Assembly: GCA_037126765.1 (NCBI GenBank)
Contig: JBBCBC010000037.1
Location: 12,343,263 to 12,407,262, forward strand
Direction of reading: 5' to 3'
Length of the DNA: 64,000 nt
From: Stenogyne calaminthoides
Taxonomy: Eukaryota; Streptophyta; Magnoliopsida; Lamiales; Lamiaceae
Shown here piece by piece: positions 21,684-32,999 of the stretch. The translations under genes were made by a program, and so were the position numbers. The notes under the pieces are model-generated. The model saw only the letters and a program-made list of their open reading frames with translations. It had not been told where the DNA came from and ran no database searches. How positions within the stretch are numbered: position 1 is the first letter of the stretch; the number at the start of each line of letters is the position of its first letter.

Positions 21684-22823
21684 TGTTGTGCACATAAATA
21701 ATATTTCCTGCCATGTGCTCGCACGACGAACACGTGGACCAGTAAAACAAAGGTGCCCGCTAGCCCATCAGACAAGTGTTCACCAGTTGGATACACATCC
21801 CGCTCTTCCATCTGTGCTCGCCAGGAGCACGCCAGTTTAGGTGACCAAAGGGTGCTGGGCGCCAGAAGCCATCATACTGCAAAAATTATGCTCTCCCGAC
21901 AACCCAATGACCACTCACCAAGATAAGACAAACAAGGGTAGTGGTCGAATGAAAAACCAGACGAATATAGAAGGAAAGACGAAGCCCGGATGAACAGAGA
22001 AGGAGAGACGAAACCCTGCATTTAACAGAGGAGGAGGACACGCCGCCTCGGCCGAAAAAAGCAGACAAAGAAGAACCAAAGCATTTGGTTTTACAACAAC
22101 ATTTTCTGTGCAAGCAAAGCAACCTATCGGGAGCGAAAGCACGCATACATGGTTAACAGAGGTCCCGGAGAGTGAGAGCAAAAGAGTGTGCTCGCCCCTG
22201 TATGCAGCACATAATCAAGGTCGTGGTGTTTGATTTGCGGCCGCGCCTACTCAACGACCACAAGGGTCGGGCCTCGTGAGTACGGACCACAACCAAGCAA
22301 GCACAAGAATCAGGTCACCCACTACGCCACCATTACCACCTGGATAACAAGGCGGAAGCTTCTCGAGCAAGTAAAGACAAATGTCAACCAAAGAACCACG
22401 AACAGAAAACGTGGCAACACCACATAGATTTGTGCATGTTAAGAAATCGCCAGCTCGTGCTAGCCAGGACACCACCAGCTTATCCAAATCCTATAAATAG
22501 GCCCAAAAATAACAAAAGAAAGGTTCAGAAATTTTTCCTAAGATAGTTATTGTATCAATTCTCCTTCTCACATAACCATTGTGCTCGTCACTAACTTATT
22601 GTGATCGACACATTCCCCAAACCATAAATAATATAATCCTGGCTTGGTACGCCCCCAGACGTAGTCATTTCTTGACGAACTGGGTCAACAAATCCGTGTT
22701 ATCATCCTGCATACTGCTGTGCTCGTCACACCCACACACAGTGTATTCCACATCAATATTTTATTTGTTAAGTCGTCACACACATCGCCACATCAGATTT
22801 TCCACGCAACACGACTTGCAACA
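21684..22823 (+). repeat. 3' LTR of the gypsy element
   Basis: It runs from TGTTGTGCACATAAATAATA to CGACTTGCAACA (1140 bp), nearly colinear with the 5' LTR. TATA box CTATAAATAG is at 22491-22500. The target duplication ACTTT follows at 22824-22828. Confidence 0.92.
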
Positions 22824-22828
22824 ACTTT

Positions 22829-23632
22829 ATAACTAAATAATTAATACTTTTAAATTAATCAGATAATATTAATTAAATAATAAAAAATAAATGAAATAAT
22901 AAATTAACATTTTCGGGAAAAAAAAAATATGTCGCGCCTCCCACACGACAACCCTCCTCCCTGTCGCGCCTCCCATGCGACAGCCTCCCTCCCTGTCACG
23001 CCGCCCATGCGACAACCTCCCTCCCTGTCGGCGTCAGAAATCCGTTAAAATGTGGATTTAGCAATTCAGATGCCATAGTCAAGACGACAGGATATAAAAA
23101 ATATAAAAGTGTTGGAGAAAAATTAAATAAATGAATTAATTCTGCATCTCTCTAAAAGTATTGGACTTTTAGATGAGATTGAATTCTTTCATGATATTAG
23201 AGCATTTGACTTAGCCCAAATTCTTTATTTGATTCACATGAAAAACACTTCACCCATTTAAAAAAAATTTAGAAGAAAAAATCATGTAAGCCTATTTTAC
23301 AGGAAAATCTATTGGATTCGCAGTAAAGTAGGTTGTTAAACACTTAAAACCAAATAATATCATATGTTTCAGAAATGGTGTTCCATTCTATATTTTATAA
23401 TCTAGATTTATGAGAAGTGTTTCAGAAATGGTGTTCCATTGATCCATTCTATATTTTACAATCTAGATTTATGAGAAGTGGAATAGATAAAAATATTCAA
23501 GGAATCACCGTAACTCTGAATCCATGTGTTAAAGGTCAGAAAATGTAATAATTTTATAACATGAAATAGTGGCACAAATGTATTGATCCGTGTTGAACCT
23601 ACTTGAAAGAAATATGCAGTCGACAGTTTATA
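22829..23632. other. AT-rich intergenic sequence with two small tandem duplications
   Basis: There is no gene. A G+C-rich array of about 36-bp units (core TCGCGCCTCCCATGCGACA) occurs three times at 22930-23040. At 23367-23480, a 53-bp block beginning TTTCAGAAATGGTGTTCCAT is repeated once with an 8-bp insertion. The first 100 bp continues the AACTAATACTTTT-type sequence seen left of the gypsy element. Confidence 0.7.
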
Positions 23633-23829
23633 CTCCCTCCATCCCTTAGCAATTTGCACATTTTCCTTTTTTTGTTCGTCCCTTACCAACTTGCACGCCT
23701 TAAAATGATAAAGAATCTTACAATCTCAACCCTTCATCCCCTTTAAAAAATTAATAAAATACTAAAAAACTATTTTTACTTAATTTGTGTGTAAAAACAA
23801 GCATGCATGTTGATGGTTGATGGAGGGAG
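23633..23829. mobile_element. Stowaway-like MITE (Tc1/mariner type)
   Basis: Terminal inverted repeats CTCCCTCCATC and GATGGAGGGAG bound a 197-bp AT-rich body. TA precedes the left end, but the right side reads TT, so the target duplication is imperfect. The interior shows the usual 'AA/TTTGCACA' style of plant CTCCCTCC elements. Confidence 0.75.
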
Positions 23830-25001
23830 TTCTTTCTTAATTCTATCCTGTATATCTCGAATGCTCTCGACAGGACCCTAATATGGGTTACACCATTTAT
23901 TTAATATTATCCAACAGATAGTACGAATTATTTAGTTGACAGAGAGAGATATAGTCCTTTAATTAATTAATTAATATGAGTGGAAGCCAGTCATTTAATT
24001 AATTAATTAATATGAGTGGAAGCCAGTCCTTTAATTAATTAATTAATATGAGTGGAAGCCATGTTGTTTATCCAACATCTTCTACATTTGGTAAGAGTTG
24101 ATAGTCCTTTTTACCTCTAGAAAAAAAAAAACTGATTTTGGAGTGTGATTTTTATAACTAATATAATTGAAGAGTTTGTCTTTTTATTATAAAGAGTATT
24201 ACTCATAAAAATAAAGAGTGTGACTTATATTACAATAAAGAATGTAGTCGTGATAACTGAAGAGTATGACTTATATCACTAAAGGGTGTGGCCGTGATAA
24301 CTGAAGTATAAAAATGAATCAATTTCACGATGAACAAATTTCACAGCATACCGACTAAAAAAATAAAGACTAGTTGCAATTGTTGATTAAAATAGTAGCA
24401 TGTCCCCCCCCCAAAAAAAAAATGGTGGGGGATGGATTTAGTATAATATCTGCATATTTTTACTTTTTATTCTTAATTACTCAACAATTCTTATATTTTT
24501 TCTTTAATTAATTGATAAACTTTTATGTGAGAAGATTTCACAATTTTTTGGACGGAACAGGAGGGTGTTTATTAAAAAGAGTAGGTCTAGTGTGAAAATT
24601 TTAATGTATGTAAATCTATAAAATTGTCCTAAATCAACCATTCATATCATAAACATCAAATAATGAACCCTAAATTATGACCTATTCGGACTGGGTGAAC
24701 CATGAATCACTTGGACCGAGTGAACTATGAACCACTCAATTTTATCTTACATTCACCAATTATAGAATTTAATTATAAATTAAAGTTTTTCATGTATGAA
24801 AATTTTCATACTAAGACTTTGTCTATTAAAAAATGGGTAATAAGAAGAAAACCTGTTTGTGTGCCCAAAGCAAAATTATTAACTACATGCATATAATTGA
24901 TGACATTGCCACGTAACTTTCGCGATAATCACATTTGATATAGAATTTATTATTTAATTTTCTTAATGTAAATCTCAATGTAAACTATTAACACTTTTTA
25001 A
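23830..25001. other. AT-rich intergenic sequence with a 36-bp triplication
   Basis: There is no gene. GTCCTTTAATTAATTAATTA plus ATATGAGTGGAAGCCA is present three times in tandem at 23953-24061. Weaker repeats of GTGACTTATAT and CGTGATAACTGAAG occur at 24200-24310. Confidence 0.7.
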
Positions 25002-25220
25002 TCCCTCTGTATATTAATAGGGTGTCTTTTTTTCATGATATCTCAACTCCATGTCAATTTAATTTATGTGTCATTCAATAAGAAATTTGAGTACACATGT
25101 CATTTTTCTATTTGTTTCTTTTTATAAAAGAATCCTATGTGTCATGAAACTTAAAATTTTTGTGTATAATTAATTTCTAATTATTCAGATATTTAAAATA
25201 TGTGTGAATGTTATAAAATG

Positions 25221-26594
25221 TGTTGGTCCCGAAAAATCCGATTTAATGCTCGTAAAATCTCAATGGGAGGTGACTTTTTTTTTTTGTGTTATGAAGATTT
25301 GCTAAAGTATGTATGACAGTTAATATGAAAGCAAATAAGAACACACGTATTTTTATAGTGGTTCGGACAACTCGTCCTACATCCACTCTTCCCTTCATGA
25401 GGCACCAACTTAAGCAACAGATGTTTACCGAGTTCTCACTCAAACGAGACTTATCACCCTCTAAGGGATCGTCTACCCTCCCTTTCGGGATTGCTTAGAT
25501 GTTTACCGAGTTCTCACTCAAACGAGTTCTCACTCAAACGGGACTTATCACCCTCTAACGGATCGCCTATCCTCCCTTTCGGGATTGCTTAGATGTTTAC
25601 CGAGTTCTCACTCAAACGGGACTTATCTCCCTCACGGGATTGCCGATTAACTACCTTACTTAACCACTAATTCTCTCTCAAGAAAGGGTATGGGTTTGGA
25701 GTTATTTCCAACTAGGTGAGATTTTCCCTTACATTGTTTTAGCCTTTAAGCTAAGGTTGGGAAAATCTCTCTAAGCTTATGATATGACATTTTTGCTTAG
25801 ATACAATGAAGAACACTCTTGGATAAATTTGGATATGTAATGCTCTGTGTTCTTGAATGGAGATGCTTGAATATTTGGCTTTAATTTCACTTTGCAGATC
25901 CTCCATTGTCTTCTTTTGAAGATAGTGCAATGTATTTATAGTGTGGATTTAAATATTACCGTTGGAGAGTAATATTCAAATCCATACTAATAGTCTTCCA
26001 GCTTTTCTTTGTCCTATTGCACTGTTGCTTGCAGCTTTATGTCACATCCATATATGTGTTGTCATCTTCTTATTGACCAGCTTTTTGTGTGTCTAACGGA
26101 TCGATCCGTCACCGATTCTTTATTCATCTCTTCGATTTACGGTCTGCTTTAAAACATTGTTCATCAGTCTTTGAAAACATTGTTCATCGAAGTCTTTGAA
26201 AACACTGTTCATCAGTCTTTTGAAAACACTCTTTATTCATCGATTCGATTTCGATTCTTATTTCTGATTTCTTCTCGCATGATTTCAGATTTCTTCTCGC
26301 CCGATTTCAGATTTCTTCTCGCCTGATTTCTGATTTCTTCTCGCCTGATATCAGCTTTTCTTCATCACAAATCAGCATGCTTCTTCTTGTTCAGCTCATC
26401 AGTTAACTCGAAACTCATCTTACTCATCTGATCTCGATCAGCCTCGTCTGATCTCAATCATCTTCGTCTGATTTCATGAGTTCCCCCTTAACTTGTTCTC
26501 TCGTTCCCCCTCAACTTGTTATATGTAGATTAACTTAAATAACACAAGTTGATAATGTTTTGACATAATTCATCAAAACTAAAATATCCCAACA
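25221..26594 (-). repeat. LTR 1 of the triple-LTR element
   Basis: It has termini TGTTGGTCCC and ATCCCAACA and is 1374 bp long. The minus-strand TATA box TATAAATA is at 25939-25932. It has one extra copy of a repeat of about 100 bp (GATGTTTACCGAGTTCTCAC through TTTCGGGATTGCTTA), which explains most of its greater length. Confidence 0.92.
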
Positions 26595-26846
26595 ATTTTC
26601 CCCTTTTTGATAATGATGCCAAAACTAACTAACAATAAAAATATACGAGAAAAACAGTGTTAGTTAAACAAGAGAAATGATGAAGAATATTGTATGCATT
26701 TTAAAAAAAGAGAAGATGATTGTCAACCTCCATGAATTTTATAAAATTTATGCATTTTAAACTAAATGAGTTTTAACAAAAAAAGATCAGTTCAGGTGTT
26801 CACATTAAAATCTAGTGAACTTTTGAACCCCTGCTTTGATACCACT
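26595..26846 (-). other. Internal segment 1: polypurine tract, non-coding body, primer site
   Basis: The polypurine tract is at 26595-26609 and the primer binding site at 26831-26844, both on the minus strand. The body has no ORF, and its 252 bp is matched by 28112-28363. Confidence 0.9.
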
Positions 26847-28111
26847 TGTTGGTCCCGAAAAACCCGATTTAATGCTCGTAAAATCTCAATGGGAGGTGAC
26901 TTTAATTTTTTTTTTTGTGTTATGCAGATTTGCTAAAGTATGTATGACAGTTAATATGAAAGCAAATAAGAACACACGTATTTTTATAGTGGTTCGGACA
27001 ACTCGTCCTACATCCACTCTTCCCTTCATGGGGCACCAACTTAACCAACAAATGTTTACCGAGTTCTCACTCAAACGGGACTTATCACCCTCTAAGGGAT
27101 CGCCTACCCTCCCTTTCGGGATTGCTTAGATGTTTACCGAGTTCTCACTCAAACGAGACTTATCTCCCTCACGAGATTGCCGATTAACTACCTTACTTAA
27201 CCACTAATTATCTCTCAAGAAAGGGTATGGGTTTGGAGTTATTTCCAACTAGGTGAGATTTTCCCTTACATTGTTTTAGTCTTTAAGCTAAGGTTGGGAA
27301 AATCTCTCTAAGCTTATGATATGACATTTTTGCTTAGATACAATGAAGAACACTCTTGGGTAAATTTGGATATGTAATGCTCTGTATTCTTGAATGGAGA
27401 TGCTTGAATATTTGGCTTTAATTTCACTTTGCAGATCCTCCATTGTCTTCTTTTGAAGATAGTGCAATGTATTTATAGTGTGGATTTAAATATTACCGTT
27501 CAAATACATACTAATAGTCTTCCAGCTTTTCTTTGTCCTATTGCACTGTTGCTTGCAGCTTTATGTCACATCCATATATGTGTTGTCATCTTCTTATTGA
27601 CCAGCTTTTTGTGTGTCTAACGGATTTGATCTGATCGCTTTGATTCTTTATTCATCTCTTGATTTACGTCCGCTTTGAAAACTTTGTTCATCAGTCTTTG
27701 AAAACATTGTTCATCGAGTCTTTGGCTTTTGTCATCGGTCTTATTTCACTTTTTTCATCTTCTCGATTTGATTTCTTATTTCGATTTCTTCTCGCTTGGA
27801 TTTGATTTCTTCTCGCTGATTTTGATTTCTTCTACTTTGATTTACGATTTCTTCTACTTTGATATCGACTTTTCTTCATCACAAATCAAGATGTTTCTTC
27901 TTGTTTTAACTCATCGATTAACTTTCGAAACTCATCTTACTCATCTGATCTCGATCAGCCTCGTCTGATCTCAATCATCTTCGTCTGATTTCATGAGTTC
28001 CCCCTTAACTTGTTCTCTCGTTCCCCCTCAACTTGTTATATGTAGATTAATTTAAATAACACAAGTTGATAATGTTTTGACATAATTCATCAAAACTAAA
28101 ATATCCCAACA
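26847..28111 (-). repeat. LTR 2 of the triple-LTR element
   Basis: It is 1265 bp with TG...CA ends. The first 750 bp or so is almost identical to LTR 3. The TATA box is at 27477-27470. The 27640-27900 part differs from the other LTRs by many CTG-to-TTG or CTGA-to-CGA/TGA changes. Confidence 0.92.
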
Positions 28112-28363
28112 ATTTTCCCCTTTTTGATAATGATGCCAAAACTAACTAACAATAAAAATATACGAGAAAAACAGTGTTAGTTAAACAAGAGAAATGATGA
28201 AGAATATTGTATGCATTTTAAAAAAAGAGAAGATGATTGTCAACCTCCATGAATTTTATAAAATTTATGCATTTTAAACTAAATGAGTTTTAACAAAAAA
28301 AGATCAGTTCAGGTGTTCACATTAAAATCTAGTGAACTTTTGAACCCCTGCTTTGATACCACT
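28112..28363 (-). other. Internal segment 2: polypurine tract, non-coding body, primer site
   Basis: The layout and length match segment 1, with the primer site at 28348-28361. No difference from segment 1 was noticed by eye. Confidence 0.9.
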
Positions 28364-29603
28364 TGTTGGTCCCGAAAAACCCGATTTAATGCTCGTAAAA
28401 TCTCAATGGGAGGTGACTTTAATTTTTTTTTTGTGTTATGCAGATTTGCTCAAGTATGTATGACAGTTAATATGAAAGCAAATAAGAACACACGTATTTT
28501 TATAGTGGTTCGGACAACTCGTCCTACATCCACTCTTCCCTTCATGGGGCACCAACTTAACCAACAAATGTTTACCGAGTTCTCACTCAAACGGGACTTA
28601 TCACCCTCTAAGGGATCGCCTACCCTCCCTTTCGGGATTGCTTAGATGTTTACCGAGTTCTCACTCAAACGGGACTTATCTCCCTCACGAGATTGCCGAT
28701 TAACTACCTTACTTAACCACTAATTATCTCTCAAGAAAGGGTATGGGTTTGGAGTTATTTCCAACTAGGTGAGATTTTCCCTTACATTGTTTTAGTCTTT
28801 AAGCTAAGGTTGGGAAAATCTCTCTAAGCTTATGATATGACATTTTTGCTTAGATACAATGAAGAACACTCTTGGGTAAATTTGGATATGTAATGCTCTG
28901 TATTCTTGAATGGAGATGCTTGAATATTTGGCTTTAATTTCACTTTGCAGATCCTCCATTGTCTTCTTTTGAAGATAGTGCAATGTATTTATAGTGTGGA
29001 TTTAAATATTACCGTTCAAATACATACTAATAGTCTTCCAGCTTTTCTTTGTCCTATTGCACTGTTGTTTGCAACTTTATGTCACATCCATATATGTGTT
29101 GTCATCTTCTTATTGGCCAGCTTTTTGTGTGTCTAACGGATCTGATCTGGTCGCCTGATTATTGTTCATCTCTTCTGATTTCTGGTCTGCAGATTTCTGG
29201 TCTGCTGAAAACACTGTTCATCAAGTGCGCTGAAAACACTGTTCATCAGTTCTGATTTCAGCTCTTCTTATTTCTGATTTCTTCTCGCCTGATTTCAGAT
29301 TTATTCTAGCCTGATTTCTGATTTCTTCTCGCCTAATTTCTGATTTCTTCTCGCCTGATATCAGCTTTTCTTCATCACAAATCAGCATGCTTCTTCTTGT
29401 TCAGCTCATCAGTTAACTCGAAACTCATCTTACTCATCTGATCTCGATCAGCCTCGTCTGATCTCAATCATCTTCGTCTGATTTCATGAGTTCCCCCTTA
29501 ACTTGTTCTCTCGTTCCCCCTCAACTTGTTATCTGTAGATTAACTTAAATAACACAAGTTGATAATGTTTTGACATAATTCATCAAAACTAAAAATCCCA
29601 ACA
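28364..29603 (-). repeat. LTR 3 of the triple-LTR element
   Basis: It is 1240 bp, ends AATCCCAACA, and is followed by the AAATG target duplication. The TATA box is at 28993-28986. It keeps CTGATTTC-rich sequence at 29140-29350, where LTR 1 and LTR 2 show altered versions. Confidence 0.92.
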
Positions 29604-30151
29604 AAATGTGTAATTCATGTTTATTACTTTATGTTTAATTTAACTATATAATATTATTCATTTATCTTACTTTGTAATTTTTGTTTGACTTAATTTAAGA
29701 TAAATAAAATATTCATTCTACATCTATTTTATTTTAGTGTGAATTATATTCAATTATTAATTTCTTAATAAATAATTTTATTTTATAATTGCTCTTATGT
29801 ATATCTTAACATATTTTATGTGGCAAAAGTATTTTATATTATAATTCATTCACTTTTATTTTTTTTTCATTATTACATATTAATTAATTTATTTATTAGT
29901 CTTTTCTTAGTCGATTTATTTTGTTTTGATTTGTAGGTTTTAATTTCATATTAAAATGGATAAATAATATTTGACACAATAATCTTATTCCAAGGTTTAA
30001 GAAAATGTACTAATATATGTCTTAAATAATTATTAATTCATATTTAGTGTATTTATGCATATATTTATATTTTTAATTATTAAATATAATATTTATTGAA
30101 AATATTATAATTTTTAATTAGAAACCGCGTAAGACGCGGGCACTAAACTAG

Positions 30152-32999
30152 TAAAAACATAAAAGACAGTTTCAAATAAGACAGTTTATAATCTAACACA
30201 AATTATCATCATTCATTTTAAAAGATTAAAATATTATTCTTAAATTATGTTTTGTTTCACTGTCAAAATAAAAAGATGCAACAAAAATGGTTGATATAAG
30301 GGCTCGTTTCTAAATCACACACGCAGTGTCAATTCATAGGAGCGTTTGCAAATAATAGAAAATTAATAATTTATTTTCAAAAATTCATTTCTCATAATAT
30401 TATTTAAAAGTATTACAGAATATCAATTACCATGCATGTAGGGTAAGTTAGAAAAAGAAAAAAAAAATTGAATGAAATGGAAAGTTGGAAGTTAGCCTGA
30501 TTGAAAAGAAGCCAAACAAAAAATAGCATGGGCAGAAGAGGTGAAATGCGGATCAGATTCCTTTTTTTGGTAAAAGTATTTTGGCTTTCTTATCAGTTAT
30601 CAGTACATCTAATAATTATAAAATAATATATAACTAGGTCCAAGATATTGCTGTGAAATTCTGAATACCACGAGGATCCCACGTGACGACCATAACACTT
30701 TGGCCTAATTAGCCACTTACGACTTGCCACACAAGCATGGGCATATGCACAATTTCCATTATTCTTTTACAGTTTTACCCCCCCCACACATTTATGGGTT
30801 TTCTTTTTCATTTTATTTATTTTTTACATGCAATTATCATTAATCATGCTGGAAAACAGGCAGCTCTGTTTGATAAATAAAATCTGATGTACATTCCCAC
30901 CAAATTTAGAACAAGCATTAAATTTAGCAAAAGTATTTGAAGAATCACTCTTTCTTTCTTTAATAATAAATGAGTCCATGATCATTGATCTGAATTTAAA
31001 CTTGTTAATTCGGGCAACTTCAAGGAAACAATGATTAATACTAGAGTTGTAGTAATTTGCAGGTAAATTACAAGAGGTGATCAATGCCAAGTTTAGGTAC
31101 GTATGTAATAAAAACCACACACCAGCTAGCTAGTTTATGTTATGTTTTGATGCTCAAATTGAGTTGAGGCTTTGAACTTGGACGTAAATCTTGATTATGT
31201 AATACGGAGTATATAACATAGAAAAATATGTGTGCCTGTAATAAACTTGATGTTTTACCAAAAAACGGCTAGAAATTTGCCTAAACAATATTGTTTGTAA
31301 CATCTCATATGATACACTCAAAATTTGTCGTAGTCTAAGATATTAAATAAAGATAAACATGAGATAGTCAAATAATTAGGTGAACAAAATACATTTAATT
31401 TAGGTATGTTCTTACAATCCTTACACTACAATGTTTCACATAAAAAAATATCCCAATCCATTGTTACTCAGCTTCATAAATGCATGAATGTTTATATTCC
31501 CTTCGCTACATTTGCTGATGCTCCAAATAAATAACTTCTAAACGAAAAGTCACTTAAAATAAATAACTTCTAAACGAAAAGTGACTTAAGTGACGTTTTC
31601 AAACTCTAATGAAGGGATCAAATCATTTAATTTTCAAGGATTGTCCGTCTGTGCCCTCATAATTTTTAACTTTTAAAAGTGATTTTCACTGTTGAGTAGT
31701 GATTAAAAACACCTTTTAATAAACTAAAACAAAAAATATTAACTTGACAATAATCTCGAACTATTTAAAATGAATCCAACAAATTGTTCCACCCCTAAAT
31801 TAAAGGAATCTACCTAAATAAATTTGTGCAAATTTAGAGTCTAAGAGACACTCCAGAAACTGGACAAGATAATTTCTTAAAATCTGACTCATTGATTTTG
31901 CTGAATTTCATGTGCTCTCTAATGCACGGATTCTTCAAAAATTAACAGTATGCAGTATCGGATTCGTCTGGGGTGCGATTCGGGTGAAATTCGCTTGGGA
32001 TTCGCACCCGATTCGCCACGTGGCGAATCCCACATTTTTTTTTTATTATCGGATACGCGTATCTTGTTCCGAGAATACGCGTATCGGATACGTATCGGGA
32101 TTTTTTTGTAAAATTTATTAAATTTTGGGGGTTTTTTTTGTAAAAAATTAAAACTTACTAATAATTTGAAGGACACACTCTAAAACTTATTAAATATTAA
32201 AATTTATTAATCTTTTATTATGATTTATGACTTGTATATGTTAATAATATTTGATTTAATTGTTGTTTTGTTACTTATGTGATGAATTCTTTGATATTAG
32301 TACTTGTGTTTTAAATACTCTTGATATTATTACATGTGTTATATATAATTGTTGTAAATTTTTTAATATTATTACAGGTGATATATATAATTAAATTAAA
32401 AAATTGACGATATCACGACCAGTATAAGATCCTAAAAATTTGAAAATCTACAATTTCCACACCCAAATCAATATCGTGATCTGCACCTGGCAAGACCAAG
32501 ACCAAGACCAAGACTAAGACCCGTGCAACACAGCATGTGCTATGTGTCGCGTATACAAAGTTGAATGTACTTAAAAGAATGAGATATGTGCAAAATCGGC
32601 AATTAGAACATATGGACAAATAGTCGAGTTAGGGCAGGCAAGATTGTGACAAAATATATGGAGTATTGTTTGTTTACAAATATTAAGTCGGTTTTCCTCT
32701 TCTGATCTTTGGTGGGTTTTCCTCATCCCCAATCCACAACTCACGTGCAACCTGTTTATCATTAATTAAAATTCGATCATTAACTTATCCATCTCCATTA
32801 TTTCCTCAAATTCAGCATATTTTCAGGTGTCGTATTTCTGGAAAAATAACCGCCCGCAGTCCAGACATATTTAAAAAATTAGTGTATTAGCTGTAGAATT
32901 AAACAGTATCACATGGTATGCAGGGGACTGGGAGTTTAATCAGTGGGAAGATGATTCGATTTTGGTAAAGGGCATTTAGTCATACATATGGTGGGCGGT
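30152..32999. other. AT-rich intergenic region upstream of PHYA
   Basis: No gene is supported. Landmarks are a C-run at 30779-30787, a 30-bp tandem duplication (AAATAACTTCTAAACGAAAAGT, 31527-31590), a G+C-rich palindromic patch (31960-32100) and a short GACCAA repeat (32491-32520). The 30824-31120 minus-strand frame has no motif and looks like chance. Confidence 0.6.

Larger units (their letters stand above)
14010..22828 (+). mobile_element. Ty3/gypsy LTR retrotransposon, probable Tat lineage, internally degenerate, complete insertion
   Basis: Two LTRs (14015-15161 and 21684-22823) share TG...CA ends and are flanked by a 5-bp target duplication ACTTT (14010-14014 and 22824-22828). A primer-site candidate follows the 5' LTR, and a polypurine tract precedes the 3' LTR. 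The 6.5 kb interior keeps only a possible gag start, an integrase C-terminus ending in WNASNLKKYYQ, an antisense ORF and three tandem arrays. The WNAxxLKxYYQ end, the antisense ORF after integrase and the repeat-rich 3' region fit the Tat lineage. Reverse transcriptase and protease were not found, so this copy is non-autonomous. Confidence 0.9.
25216..29608 (-). mobile_element. Triple-LTR non-autonomous retroelement (LTR-int-LTR-int-LTR) with AAATG target duplication
   Basis: Three LTRs (25221-26594, 26847-28111, 28364-29603) alternate with two 252-bp internal segments (26595-26846, 28112-28363) that read as identical. AAATG flanks the whole unit (25216-25220, 29604-29608). Each internal segment has, on the minus strand, TGGTATCAAAGCAG as primer site two bases from the right LTR. 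Its other end has a polypurine tract CAAAAAGGGGAAAAT against the left LTR. There is no coding capacity. Such a chain can arise by unequal recombination between LTRs of one family. Confidence 0.93.
25002..30151 (+). mobile_element. Non-autonomous Helitron candidate, interrupted by a triple-LTR element
   Basis: The 3' end has the Helitron signature: a hairpin CCGCGT-AAG-ACGCGG (30125-30139), an 8-base spacer, CTAG (30148-30151) and a following T. The 5' candidate is TCCCTCTGTATATTAATAGG at 25002, preceded by A, giving the expected A/T insertion site. Removing the nested LTR element and one copy of its target duplication leaves about 760 bp of AT-rich, ORF-less DNA, a normal size for a non-autonomous Helitron. 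The 3' end is well supported. The 5' end is a reasoned choice. Confidence 0.7.

Noticed and set aside
9340..23050. Terminal inverted repeats for the Mutator-like element
   Set aside because: The left flank (GTCAGGAGACACAGG) and the right G+C-rich repeat (CCTCCCTGTCGCGCC) look vaguely complementary but do not align over more than a few bases.
30824..31120. 98-codon minus-strand ORF in the intergenic region
   Set aside because: No recognisable motif, no splice or promoter context, and composition similar to the surrounding AT-rich DNA.
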